From assembly GCA_031361295.1 (NCBI GenBank), contig JANMCN010000301.1, forward strand, positions 1-64,000: a stretch of 64,000 nucleotides of DNA. The letters are read 5' to 3'. The translations under genes and the position numbers were made by a program. Origin of the DNA: JALZOC01 sp031361295 (lineage in GTDB: Bacteria > Acidobacteriota > Vicinamibacteria > Vicinamibacterales > 2-12-FULL-66-21). Positions 42,950 through 51,814 of this stretch are shown here, piece after piece (position 1 is the first letter of the stretch; every line of letters starts with the position of its first letter). The notes below the pieces were generated by a model. That model was not told the origin of the DNA and did no database searches. It was given only the letters and a program-made list of their open reading frames with translations.

Positions 42950-44398
42950 ATGGCACCCGCGGCTGACCCTGGCGCCGTTCCTGCGGAACTGCCGCCGGGG
43001 ACGCGCGCGCCCCGAATACACCGTTCCTTCACAGCTGCGACAGACGAATGGGCGATCTTCGGCTCGCCGGGTTCGCCACTGGAGATGTGCCAATCGATGG
43101 GTCTGGCTCGTAACACCGCCGCCGACACAGCGCCCGGCCGGGCCCGGGGCGGCCTGCTGCACTCGTCGATCGCGAAGGTCCGCGAGTCCATCGCCTCGCG
43201 CGCCAGGGCGCTGCCGCTGGCACGCCATGCGTGGGCGCGGTACCGTCGTCGCCGGTACGAGCAGCGTATCAGCCGCTTCATCGAGGAGAAGACGGGCCGA
43301 GCCGATCGGCTGCCGCTGGGCGCCGTGTACGAAGCGACGATGCGGTGCAACCTGCATTGCGAGTTCTGTTATGTCGGGGACCTGCTCAACATCGAGGGTG
43401 AGTGGCGCGAAGAGATGACGCTCGACGCGCTGCGCAAGGCCTTTCCCGACGATCCGGGTTTCCAGGTCAGTCTGACGGGCGGCGAGATCTTCATGCGGAA
43501 GGACATCCTCTCCGTACTGAATCTCTTTCGCGACAAGGGCTACGCGTGCGGCTACCTGACGACCAACGGCACGATCATCACGGAGGAGCGCGCCGAGGCG
43601 CTCGCCGAGCTGGCGGCCGCGGGCTTCCTCAAGCACATCAGCGTTTCGATCGACGGCCCCGGCGCGATTCACGATGCCGCACGGGGTCTCGAAGGGACGT
43701 TCACGCGGACATGTGAGGGCCTCCGGCGGCTCCAGGCTGCGGCCAGGCGGAAGCACGCGCGGCTCCGGGTGAGCATCAACACGACGGTCGCCCATCAGAG
43801 CCTCGACGCGCTCGACCAGATGGTCGATGTGGCCGAGGAGCTCGGCGTCGACGCCATCGGGCTCAATCACCTCATGTTCAGCACGCCCGAGGAAGTGGAC
43901 GAGACGGTCCGGCTGATCGGCGCCACCGATGCGTCCGCGATCGCGACCTTCGTGACGCCCGATCCCGGGCTCGATATCGAAACGGTTCGCCGGAAAGTGG
44001 CCGCGCTGCAGGACAAGTGCCGTGAGCGGAACGTCCTGTTCGATTTTCGCCCGAAGGTGCACCCGCAGCTGATCGACAACTACTACACGCCCGGCGCGAA
44101 GCTCGAAGGCCGATGCCTGTATCCGTTCCTGCACGCGCGCGTGTCGTTCTCCGGCAAGGTGTATTTCTGCCCGTTCATCCGGGTGGAGGTCGGCGACCTC
44201 GCCGAGTCGTCGCTCGAGGAGATCTGGAACGGTGAGCGCTACGTGGACATGCGCCGGCGTCTGGTTGAAAACGGCATCTTCCCGGTCTGCCGCCGCTGCT
44301 GCAAGGTGGAGCTCTCCCCCGTTCCGCTGGCCGAACCGTTCGGCGCCGGCGTCGTCGCTCCGCCACGCCGCGCGATTCCGTTGACGGTGGTCCAGTGA
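42950..44398 (+). CDS. Radical SAM/SPASM enzyme in the glycan locus
   Basis: The longest product is 482 residues. The radical SAM cysteines are C133, C137 and C140 in MRCNLHCEFCYVG. A C-terminal SPASM-like region carries CLYPFLHARV, YFCPFIRVEVG and CRRCCK. The true start may be the ATG at 43097: the first 49 codons have lower GC at third positions and look non-coding, and GGAG lies 12 bases before 43097. SPASM enzymes perform radical chemistry on peptides or sugars. The stop overlaps the GTG of the following B12-binding radical SAM gene, so the two are probably co-expressed. Confidence 0.85.
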   Translation: MAPAADPGAVPAELPPGTRAPRIHRSFTAATDEWAIFGSPGSPLEMCQSMGLARNTAADTAPGRARGGLLHSSIAKVRESIASRARALPLARHAWARYRRRRYEQRISRFIEEKTGRADRLPLGAVYEATMRCNLHCEFCYVGDLLNIEGEWREEMTLDALRKAFPDDPGFQVSLTGGEIFMRKDILSVLNLFRDKGYACGYLTTNGTIITEERAEALAELAAAGFLKHISVSIDGPGAIHDAARGLEGTFTRTCEGLRRLQAAARRKHARLRVSINTTVAHQSLDALDQMVDVAEELGVDAIGLNHLMFSTPEEVDETVRLIGATDASAIATFVTPDPGLDIETVRRKVAALQDKCRERNVLFDFRPKVHPQLIDNYYTPGAKLEGRCLYPFLHARVSFSGKVYFCPFIRVEVGDLAESSLEEIWNGERYVDMRRRLVENGIFPVCRRCCKVELSPVPLAEPFGAGVVAPPRRAIPLTVVQ

Positions 44399-45912
44399 GC
44401 GTCGCGCACACGCTCGGGCGGCGCACGCTGCTCATCAACCCCCCGCTCATCAACGGGGTCGCGTTCACGCGCCAGGGGCGCTGCCAGGAACGCGAAGACG
44501 TCCTCGGGACGACCAAGCCGCCCTATACGCTCGCACTGGCGGGTGCGCTGCTGCGCGACGCCGGGTGCGACGTGCGGCTCATCGACGCCACCTCGGAGCG
44601 GCTGACGATGGACGACGTGATCGCGCGGCTCGAACGCGAGCAGTTCGTCCCCACGCTGATCGTGTTTCCGAGCACGACGCCCACGCTCGACGCGGACGTG
44701 GAGGCGATCGCGCGGATCAAGCGCAGGTTCGGCGCACCCATGTTCTGCTTCGGCCCGCACGCCTCGACCGCCGCGGCCGCCTCGATGGACCGCGTCCCGG
44801 CCGTGGACGGGATGTTCGTGGGCGAACCGGAGGACGGGATCGTCCAGCTCGCCGGGCTCGCGTCGGTCGGATCCCTCGCGGAGGTTCCGAGCCTGACCTG
44901 GCGCACCCCGGAGGCCGGCGGCGCGGTCGTGCCTCACCGCGGGCATGGCAGCTTCACGGCCTTCGCGACCATGCCGTACCCCGCCTGGGACCTGGTCGCG
45001 CTCGACGGCTACGCGCTGCCGCTCGTGAACAAGCGCTACGTCATCGTCGAAACCAGCCGCGGCTGCCCGTATACGTGCGACTTCTGCGTCGCGCCCATCC
45101 ACCAGGGGCACAAGTTCCGCGAGCGCAGTCCGAAATCACTCGTGGACGAAATCGAGCGCAGCTATCGAGAGCTCGCGGTCGAGTTCTTCTACCTGTGGGG
45201 CGACACGGTGACGTTGAACGTCAAGTCGTTCAGCGCGTTCTGCGACGAGCTCATCGCTCGAAACCTGCCCATCCAGTGGTTCGGAAACGCCCGGGCGGAC
45301 AATCTGACGGACCCGGCGTTCGTGCACCGGCTGAAGCGTTCCGGCTGCTGGATGCTCGCGCTCGGCATCGAATCCGAGTCGGACGAAGTCCGCAAGGACA
45401 TGGTCAAGCGGCTCGAACGGGAAAAGATCCAGGCGGCCTTCCGCAATATGCGTGAGGCGGGCATCCGGTCGTTCGCGTTCTTCATCTTCGGCTATCCCGG
45501 GGAGACGCCCGAGACGATGGACCACACGATCGACTACGCCATCCGGCTCGACCCGGATTTCGCCAACTTCTATCCGGCCGTGCCCTACCCGGGGACGGCG
45601 CTCTACGCCAAGTGCGTCCGCGACTCGCTGCTCCCTGACGAGGCACGCGACGACTGGTCGAAGATGGAATACTCGTATTATCTGCTGCGCGGGAACGGCC
45701 TCGACGAGCGGCTCGTCATGGAGGCCATCAACAGGGCGAAGCGCCGCTTCTTCCTGCGCCCCGGCTACATGGCGCGGCACGTCGGCGACGTCGCGAGGAT
45801 TGCCGTCACCAAGCAGAGCATCGTCTGGCAGGTGCTGGCTCGGACGCTGTTCGGGTCCAAGGTCGTGGACACGTCGAAAGTGCGGCAGGCTGATTCGGCT
45901 ACCGTCACCTAG
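44395..45912 (+). CDS. B12-binding-domain radical SAM protein
   Basis: The 505-residue product starts with GTG overlapping the upstream stop. Residues 10-180 form a Rossmann-like cobalamin-binding-like domain (LLINPPLINGVAFTR, then IVFPSTTPTLDADVE and CFGPHAS). The radical SAM core has C224, C228 and C231 in SRGCPYTCDFCVAP. Later motifs are LALGIESESDEVRKDM and IFGYPGETPETMD. Such enzymes often do methyl transfer or ring rearrangement on lipids, sugars or cofactors. Paired with the SPASM enzyme upstream, it could decorate a glycan. The gene ends 42 bases before a convergent gene. Confidence 0.86.
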   Translation: MSVAHTLGRRTLLINPPLINGVAFTRQGRCQEREDVLGTTKPPYTLALAGALLRDAGCDVRLIDATSERLTMDDVIARLEREQFVPTLIVFPSTTPTLDADVEAIARIKRRFGAPMFCFGPHASTAAAASMDRVPAVDGMFVGEPEDGIVQLAGLASVGSLAEVPSLTWRTPEAGGAVVPHRGHGSFTAFATMPYPAWDLVALDGYALPLVNKRYVIVETSRGCPYTCDFCVAPIHQGHKFRERSPKSLVDEIERSYRELAVEFFYLWGDTVTLNVKSFSAFCDELIARNLPIQWFGNARADNLTDPAFVHRLKRSGCWMLALGIESESDEVRKDMVKRLEREKIQAAFRNMREAGIRSFAFFIFGYPGETPETMDHTIDYAIRLDPDFANFYPAVPYPGTALYAKCVRDSLLPDEARDDWSKMEYSYYLLRGNGLDERLVMEAINRAKRRFFLRPGYMARHVGDVARIAVTKQSIVWQVLARTLFGSKVVDTSKVRQADSATVT

Positions 45913-45929
45913 AGGGGCGCTGGCGGACA

Positions 45930-45940
45930 GGGGACGGTTG
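45930..45940. repeat. GGGGACGGTTG repeat, copy 1
   Basis: The 11-base word GGGGACGGTTG lies in the 42-base gap between convergent genes here, and again at 52734-52744 in another convergent gap. See the second copy and the matching finding. Confidence 0.5.
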
Positions 45941-45954
45941 ACAGTCGGACGCCA

Positions 45955-46410
45955 CTATCGCGCCGGCTTGCGCGCGCCCAGGTCAATCCGGTTCAGGGGC
46001 ACATCCCAGTGCGCCACGAGCAGCTCGAAGCGCCGTTCCTCCTCCTTCTGCAGCTTCGCGCGGTCCGGGAAGAGTTTTGCGACGATCTCCGCTTCGGTCG
46101 GCGATGACGGACGTGTGGCGGGCTGAACGAGCTCCACGGCGAAGGTCCAGTCGGCGCGGCCGTCACCATGGTTCTTTGGTACGTAGGTCTTGACCGACAG
46201 GTAGAGACCCGACTTCTCCATCTCCTTCAGAATCGGATAGTGGTTGCGCTGGAAGAGGTCCAGGAACTCATCCTGCGAGCCCCACTTCACGGTGTAGAAG
46301 TACCACACGGTCTTCGGCTCGCCCGCCGCCTGGTGCGCCGGCGCCTGCGCTTTGACGCCGGGGGCCAGCAGCAGCACCGCGGCCAACGCGACGCTCAGTC
46401 TTCGTAACAT
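45955..46410 (-). CDS. Small exported protein, function unknown
   Basis: The 151-residue product from the ATG at 46410 has a strong GGAGGGGAG ribosome binding site, which decides the start over an upstream in-frame ATG at 46485. A Sec signal peptide is clear (basic MLRR, hydrophobic core LSVALAAVLLLAPG, cleavage near VKA-QA). The mature part has about 128 residues with YFYTVKWGSQDEFLDLFQRN and a mixed charged, helix-rich C-terminus. I do not recognise the family. It is convergent with the radical SAM gene. Confidence 0.75.
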   Translation of the reverse strand: MLRRLSVALAAVLLLAPGVKAQAPAHQAAGEPKTVWYFYTVKWGSQDEFLDLFQRNHYPILKEMEKSGLYLSVKTYVPKNHGDGRADWTFAVELVQPATRPSSPTEAEIVAKLFPDRAKLQKEEERRFELLVAHWDVPLNRIDLGARKPAR

Positions 46411-46604
46411 GCTTCTCCCCTCCGCCTGGATGATACTGCCTGTCCGTGCCCGGCGCCGCATGGCTGCAGCCCGAAATGGGGCCACTCATCTTTGGCGCAA
46501 GTCGTGAGCCAGGGAATCCGTCCTGCGACGCACGCGGTGCGCCGCGATGAAGGGTCGAAAGCGGTGACTTCCGCCTCGAGGCGCCCCGATGCGACAATCG
46601 CCCC

Positions 46605-46988
46605 ATGAGCCTCGCGCACCTGACCCTGCCGACACAGCATGTCGATCGGACCGCGTCATTCTTTGAAAGAACCCTGGGCTACACGAGAAATCCGGTGCCG
46701 GGCAACTCACCGGTCGAGGCGTTGTGGCTCGATATCGGGCGCGGGCAGGAGATGCACGTGTTCTTCGTGGAAGGGTTCCAGGTATCGCCGTTCGAGGGAG
46801 AGTTCGGACGGCACGTGGCGCTGTTCCATCCGCTCGCGGACTTCCCCGCGCTCAAGCAGCGGCTGGCCGTGGAGGGAGCGGCGCTCATGGAGCCGCTCAG
46901 GACGACGCCGTTCGAGCGCTTCTTCTTCCGCGAGCCGATCAACGGATACGTGTTCGAAGTGGTCGATCAGGACAGGCCGAGGCCTTAG
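46605..46988 (+). CDS. VOC (glyoxalase/bleomycin-resistance) superfamily protein
   Basis: The 127-residue single-domain protein has the beta-alpha-beta-beta-beta VOC pattern: LAHLTLPTQHVDRTASFFERTLGY at the N-terminus and PINGYVFEVVDQ at the C-terminus. Metal-site residues are only partly recognisable, so the substrate cannot be assigned. A GACAAT hexamer ends six bases before the ATG with no ribosome binding site, so translation may be leaderless. Its 3' end overlaps the convergent cupin gene by four bases. Confidence 0.78.
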   Translation: MSLAHLTLPTQHVDRTASFFERTLGYTRNPVPGNSPVEALWLDIGRGQEMHVFFVEGFQVSPFEGEFGRHVALFHPLADFPALKQRLAVEGAALMEPLRTTPFERFFFREPINGYVFEVVDQDRPRP

Positions 46989-47380
46989 AAGCCCTTGGCG
47001 GTCCACTTCGACCAGTAGAACGTCATCGGCACCTTGCCGGTGTTCACGATGCCGTGGAGGACGTTCCCGGCGCTGTACATGACGGCGCCCGGCCCCACCT
47101 GCGTGGTCTTCCCGTCGCAGAAGATCTCGCCCGTGCCGTCGGCCACGATCATGAACTCTTCCTCGGGATGCTGGTGCGGAGGATGCGGACTGGCGCCCGG
47201 ATCCAGGACGGCCATCCCGGTGCACATGCCGGTCAGCTGGTCGGTCGGGCCGTTGTAGTGCACGAACACGCGACACCCGTTCTGCACGTCGGGCGTCAGC
47301 GCCGCCAGGTCCAGCACTCCGTCCGGCAGCTTGCCGGCCGCCATGTCGACGTCGACGACGCTGTCTGTCTTGTCTGCCAT
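46985..47380 (-). CDS. Cupin-domain protein
   Basis: The 131-residue product from the ATG at 47380 is a single cupin domain. The metal-binding set is complete: H69 and H71 in HPPHQHPEEEF, E75, and H109 in AGNVLHGIVNTG. Cupins of this size act as small dioxygenases, isomerases or sensors. The next gene upstream on the same strand is a transglutaminase-like gene 74 bases away, so it may belong to the Anbu-associated operon. It overlaps the VOC gene tail by four bases. Confidence 0.82.
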   Translation of the reverse strand: MADKTDSVVDVDMAAGKLPDGVLDLAALTPDVQNGCRVFVHYNGPTDQLTGMCTGMAVLDPGASPHPPHQHPEEEFMIVADGTGEIFCDGKTTQVGPGAVMYSAGNVLHGIVNTGKVPMTFYWSKWTAKGF

Positions 47381-47454
47381 GAGCCCATCGTTCAACAATC
47401 GGGACGTCCCGGTCAAGACCGCCGCGCCGATCGGGGTGCGACCCGCCCTCGTGC

Positions 47455-48414
47455 CTACTGCTGCTGGTCGTAGGCCTGCTGGGCCTCGTGGTCGTCCTCG
47501 AGAAAGAGTGACCACTCCTCGTCGGCGGCGAAGTCCTCATCCGGCGGCAGCAGCGTCTGTGACGGCGCGACGCGGACCCGTACCTGGAGCTCGGTTTCCG
47601 CCCGGCCCTTCATCGTGCCGAACGTGGGCGGCACATCGGTGTAGTCGCGGCCGATGGCGGTACGGATGTGACGGTCGCCGGTGATCAGGTTGTTCGTGGG
47701 ATCGAATCCCACCCAGCCGAGCGGCGGAAGCAGCGCCTCGACCCACGCGTGGGTCGCACCGGCGGACGAGCGGTCGTTGTGCTCGTCGCCGTGATACAGG
47801 TAGCCGCTGACGTACCGGCAGGGGATGCGCAGCGCCCGCAGCACGGCGATCATGATGTGCGTGAAATCCTGACAGACGCCTTTCCGCGAGCCGAGGCTCG
47901 CCTCGATCGGCGAGTTCACGCCCGTGCTCTTGCGGACGTACTCGAAGGCGTTGTGGATGCTGACGTTCACGTCCCGCACGAGTGTGAGGGGATCCCGGCC
48001 GTTGGGGCGATCGACGCCGAGCTCCCGCGCGAGATCCTCGAGCAGCGGCGAGGTGCGGGCGAAGTGGCTGGGCAGGAGCATCGGCCAGAGATCGCCTTCC
48101 GCGATCGCGCGTTCGAGTTCGTCCCACGACTCACCCGGCAGCGCATCCGGCAGGGCGGGCGCCGGCTCGACGTTGACGAGGGCGTCCGCCACGATCGTCA
48201 GCTCGCGGTGATGCTGCGGCAGGTCGAAGTGATTCACCTGGTTCCCGAGGTGATCCTGAAACGTGAAAATACGCGCGCGCGGGTTGACCGAGAGCCGGAA
48301 CGTGAAGCACCGCTGGCGGTCTGCGCTCAGTGGGTGCATGCGCACTTCCATCATGCTCTGCCAGACGGGCCGGTTGTAGCGGTAACGCGTCAGGTGCCGG
48401 ATCGCGTAGAACAT
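47455..48414 (-). CDS. Transglutaminase-like cysteine protein of the Anbu gene set
   Basis: The 319-residue protein has the transglutaminase-like catalytic triad intact: C181 in GSRKGVCQDFTHIM, H222 in GATHAWVEAL and D238 in GFDPTNN. The N-terminal 150 residues are a beta-rich domain typical of bacterial transglutaminase-like proteins. The ATG at 48414 shares one base with the stop of the alpha-E gene, giving tight coupling. These proteins can cut or form amide bonds. Together with the ATP-grasp and Anbu neighbours, it fits a proposed peptide-tagging or peptide-processing system. Confidence 0.9.
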   Translation of the reverse strand: MFYAIRHLTRYRYNRPVWQSMMEVRMHPLSADRQRCFTFRLSVNPRARIFTFQDHLGNQVNHFDLPQHHRELTIVADALVNVEPAPALPDALPGESWDELERAIAEGDLWPMLLPSHFARTSPLLEDLARELGVDRPNGRDPLTLVRDVNVSIHNAFEYVRKSTGVNSPIEASLGSRKGVCQDFTHIMIAVLRALRIPCRYVSGYLYHGDEHNDRSSAGATHAWVEALLPPLGWVGFDPTNNLITGDRHIRTAIGRDYTDVPPTFGTMKGRAETELQVRVRVAPSQTLLPPDEDFAADEEWSLFLEDDHEAQQAYDQQQ

Positions 48415-49349
48415 CAGCTTTCGAACGCGACCTCGATCGGATAATCGATGTACGCCTCGTGGACGGCGAGGTGCAGCGCGGCGCACTGGTCGAGGACGCC
48501 GTTCAGGAAGGCGTGCAGGTCGCCGGCCATCAGCTCCGACATCGGCGTGAACGCCAGGGACGCGCGGAGACGGCCGATGATCCGCTCGATGCGGACCCGC
48601 TTGCGCGCGGTGGAATTCTCCACAATCGACTGGAGCGAGGCGTGCATCCGGTCGACGGCGTACCGGACCGAGTACGGAAACTCGGGATGGACGAGCAGAA
48701 ACGTCGCGATTCGCTCCGGCTGCAGGTCCGCCGTGAAGGCGCGGCAGTACGCCTCGAATGCCGCGCAACTCGCCAGCAGCGTCACCCAGTCGAGGTCGTC
48801 GGCCTTGGTCGGGGTGGAGAAGTACGCATCGAGCAGCATCGAGATGGCACAGGCCCGTTCGGTGAACTTCCCGAGCTGGACGAACCGCCAGCCTTCCGCG
48901 TGGCTCATGGTCGTCTCGGTCGCGCCGTAGAAGGTGTAGGAGCCCTCACGGACCATGGCGACCAGGCGCATCACCGACGCCGCATCCTGCGGATCCACCT
49001 CCGACCCCGCGATCTCGTGGAACAGGCGATTGAGCTGTTCCCACATCTCGGAGCTGATTTCCTCGCGCACCTGGGAGGCGTTGTCGCGCGCCCCGGCCAC
49101 GCACGAGACGATCGACGAGCGAATCTGGCTGTCGACCGCGAGCCGGCCGATCGCCACCTGCGGATCCTGATCGCGGGCGTCGGCAGGCAGGCCGAGCACG
49201 GTGAGCGCCCGGTACCAGCGTTGATCGTGGGCGAACTCTCCTCGACTGAGCATGAGGCTGTGGGTCGCCTCGATCGTCCGCGCGCAATTGTCGGCGCGTT
49301 CGAAGTAGCGGCTCATCCAGTAAAGGCTGTCGGCGACGCGGGACAACAT
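48414..49349 (-). CDS. Alpha-E domain protein
   Basis: The 311-residue protein is almost entirely alpha-helical. The N-terminus MLSRVADSLYWMSRYFERADNCART is the signature of the alpha-E family (DUF403). These proteins have no known enzymatic motif and always occur beside circularly permuted ATP-grasp and transglutaminase genes, probably as a scaffold or adaptor. The gene lies six bases after the ATP-grasp gene and overlaps the transglutaminase gene by one base. Confidence 0.92.
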   Translation of the reverse strand: MLSRVADSLYWMSRYFERADNCARTIEATHSLMLSRGEFAHDQRWYRALTVLGLPADARDQDPQVAIGRLAVDSQIRSSIVSCVAGARDNASQVREEISSEMWEQLNRLFHEIAGSEVDPQDAASVMRLVAMVREGSYTFYGATETTMSHAEGWRFVQLGKFTERACAISMLLDAYFSTPTKADDLDWVTLLASCAAFEAYCRAFTADLQPERIATFLLVHPEFPYSVRYAVDRMHASLQSIVENSTARKRVRIERIIGRLRASLAFTPMSELMAGDLHAFLNGVLDQCAALHLAVHEAYIDYPIEVAFES

Positions 49350-49355
49350 GGGCGT

Positions 49356-50810
49356 TCAGCTCTGAAGAACCCAGGTGTCCTTGGAGCCGCCGCCCTGGGA
49401 GGAGTTCACGACGAGCGATCCTTTTCGCAGGGCGACGCGCGTCAACCCCCCAGGCACGATCGTCGTCTTCTCGCCGAAGAGCACATAGGGCCGCAGATCA
49501 ACGTGGCGCGGCTGAATCTGGCCGTCGATGAAGCACGGCGCGGTCGAAAGGCTCAACACCGGCTGGGCGATGTAATTCCGTGGATCGGCCAGGATCCGCT
49601 CCCGCATGACCTCGCACTGCTCCCGTGAGCTGTGGGGGCCGATGAGCATGCCGTACCCGCCGGACTCGCCGACGGCCTTCACCACGAACTGATCGAGGCG
49701 ATCGATGACGTGGTTCCGCTCGACTTCCGTGCTCATCAGCATGGTTTCGACACTCCCGAGCACGGGATCCTGATCCAGGTAGTAGCGGATGATCTTCGGC
49801 ACGTAGGCGTAGATCGCCTTGTCGTCCGCGACGCCGGTCCCGAGCGCGTTGGCGAGCGTCACGTTGCCGGCACGGTAGGCGCTGAAGAGCCCGGCGGCCC
49901 CGAGCGCGGAGTCGACGCGGAACGCGAGCGGATCCAGGAAGTCGTCGTCCACGCGCCGGTAAATGACGTCCACGCGCTGCAGCCCCTTCGTGGTGCGCAT
50001 GTAGACGACGTTGTCGTGGACCACGAGGTCGCGCCCCTCGACGAGCTCGATGCCCATCTGCCGGGCGAGGAAGGCGTGTTCGTAGTAGGCGGAGTTGTAG
50101 ACGCCCGGCGTGAGCAGCACCGTCGTCGGATCGACGCACCCGTCCGGGGCGAGGGACCGAAGCGTCGAGAGCAGCGCCTGGCTGTACTGTTCGATGGGGC
50201 GGACGCCGTACCTGCGGAAGAGGGCCGGGAAGATCTGCTTCATGACCTTGCGGCTGGAGAGCATGTACGAGACGCCGCTCGGCACGCGCAGGTTGTCTTC
50301 GAGCACCACGAACTGGCCGTCCGGGAGCCGCACGAGGTCGGTGCCCATGACGTTCACATACGCGTCCCTGGGCACCTTCACGCCCGTCATCTGGCGGCGG
50401 AAGTGCCGGCACGTGTAGACCACGTCGGCGGGCACCACGCCGTCGGCGAGGATGTGGCGCTCGTGGTAGAGATCCTTCAGAAACAGGTTCAGCGCGGTGA
50501 TTCTCTGGGTCAGGCCCTGCTCGATGACGTCCCAGTCGGCCGCCGAGATGATGCGCGGGAGGAGATCGTGGGGGAAAATCTTCTCGGTTCCCTCTTTCCG
50601 GCCGTACACGGTGAACGTGATGCCCTGATTGAAGAAGGACAGGTCCGCCTTCTGCTTGCTCCGGGAGAGCTCCTCAGGCGTGAGTTTCAGCAGTTCCTTG
50701 TGCAGCCGCTTGTAGGAGCGGCGCGGCTGCGCGCGGCTGTCGAGCATCTCGTCGAACGTGTCCTCGACGGGCGCGTAGCCGACAAAAGGATCCGTGGTCG
50801 CGACAGACAT
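49356..50810 (-). CDS. Circularly permuted ATP-grasp family protein
   Basis: The 484-residue protein matches the circularly permuted ATP-grasp type 2 family (DUF404/DUF407). Landmarks are FFNQGITFTVYGRKEGTEKIF, GVKVPRDAYVNVMGTDLVRL and LEDNLRVPSGVSYMLSSRKVM near the middle, then ESGGYGMLIGPHSSREQCE. ATP-grasp enzymes form amide or ester bonds through an acyl-phosphate, so this one could ligate amino acids or a peptide tag. It lies 17 bases after the Anbu gene. The order Anbu, ATP-grasp, alpha-E, transglutaminase is a recurrent association. Confidence 0.93.
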   Translation of the reverse strand: MSVATTDPFVGYAPVEDTFDEMLDSRAQPRRSYKRLHKELLKLTPEELSRSKQKADLSFFNQGITFTVYGRKEGTEKIFPHDLLPRIISAADWDVIEQGLTQRITALNLFLKDLYHERHILADGVVPADVVYTCRHFRRQMTGVKVPRDAYVNVMGTDLVRLPDGQFVVLEDNLRVPSGVSYMLSSRKVMKQIFPALFRRYGVRPIEQYSQALLSTLRSLAPDGCVDPTTVLLTPGVYNSAYYEHAFLARQMGIELVEGRDLVVHDNVVYMRTTKGLQRVDVIYRRVDDDFLDPLAFRVDSALGAAGLFSAYRAGNVTLANALGTGVADDKAIYAYVPKIIRYYLDQDPVLGSVETMLMSTEVERNHVIDRLDQFVVKAVGESGGYGMLIGPHSSREQCEVMRERILADPRNYIAQPVLSLSTAPCFIDGQIQPRHVDLRPYVLFGEKTTIVPGGLTRVALRKGSLVVNSSQGGGSKDTWVLQS

Positions 50811-50827
50811 GGATCAGCAGCCGGTGG

Positions 50828-51616
50828 TCACGTCTGGTGGCCGTCCTCGGGCCGCGCCCGCCAGGGACCCGCGGCATGCTGGGCACGGGCCGGCTCATCG
50901 AACTGGATCTCCGGGAGCTGTTCGACGGCCCGGCGGAGGGACTGTTCCCACGAGGCATGGATCCGGTTCAGATCCTCGTCGAGTGCCCCGAGGCGGCGGT
51001 GCCGGGTCACTTCGAAGCTGTTCTTCTTGTACAACAGCAAGTCGATGGGCGGCCCGACGGTCACGTTCGAGCGCATGGTGGCGTCGAACGAGAGCAGCGC
51101 ATACTTCGCGGCGACCTCCAGGGTGGTCGCCATGTCGATCCCGCGATCGAGAATCGGTCGGCCGTATTTGCATTCGCCGAGCTGCAGGTAGGGGGAGTCC
51201 TCCGTCGCCTGCAGCGGGTTCCCCTGCGGATAGATCAGGTACAGGCCGGGCTCCTCGCCGCGGACCTGCCCGCCGAGCAGCAGGTTCACGTTGAAGTTGA
51301 AGCTGTCCCTCTCGAGCGCCGCGCGATCGATCTCCGACACGCGGCGGACGCAGTCACCGACCATGCGGGCGGCGTGGTACATGGAGCTGGCCTGCGCGAG
51401 CCCCTGGCCGGCGTCGAAATCGTGGCGGAGCAGCGACAGGACGGACTGGCTGATCGAAAGGCTGCCGCTCGTGAGGATCACGAACACGCGCTCGCCGTCC
51501 TGGACGAACCGGTACATCTTCCGGCAGGTATTCACTTGATCGAAGCCGGCGTTGGATCGCGAGTCGGAGGCCATCACGAGCCCCTCGTCTGTCACAATCC
51601 CCAGGCAATACGTCAC
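50828..51616 (-). CDS. Anbu-type proteasome-like hydrolase
   Basis: This 262-residue protein is an Ntn-hydrolase of the proteasome/HslV superfamily. It starts with GTG and MTYCLGIVTDEGLVMASDSR, as in Anbu (ancestral beta subunit) proteins. If methionine is removed, the nucleophile is Thr1 (T2 as encoded), with D17 in MASDSR (D18 as encoded) and the lysine in CRKMYRF (K33 as encoded) completing the site. The C-terminal tail of about 60 residues is helical and charged. A GAGG ribosome binding site precedes the GTG. It is the first gene of the minus-strand operon with ATP-grasp, alpha-E and transglutaminase-like genes, and it is divergent from a second transglutaminase-like gene. Confidence 0.9.
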   Translation of the reverse strand: MTYCLGIVTDEGLVMASDSRSNAGFDQVNTCRKMYRFVQDGERVFVILTSGSLSISQSVLSLLRHDFDAGQGLAQASSMYHAARMVGDCVRRVSEIDRAALERDSFNFNVNLLLGGQVRGEEPGLYLIYPQGNPLQATEDSPYLQLGECKYGRPILDRGIDMATTLEVAAKYALLSFDATMRSNVTVGPPIDLLLYKKNSFEVTRHRRLGALDEDLNRIHASWEQSLRRAVEQLPEIQFDEPARAQHAAGPWRARPEDGHQT

Positions 51617-51814
51617 AGGTCCTCACGGGTGGAACGGTTGATGGCCTCATCATACACGGCGCACTCCATCGGGGCCCACGGCGCCGCGGCAATTGCGGTA
51701 AGGTGGATGCGACCGCGGTACGACGCTGCAATGCCCGGGCCGCCAGAGATTGCCTAACTCGCGCCAGAGTCCGCCGGAAAGAATTCTGGCCCATCCCATG
51801 AATAGGCACCACCC

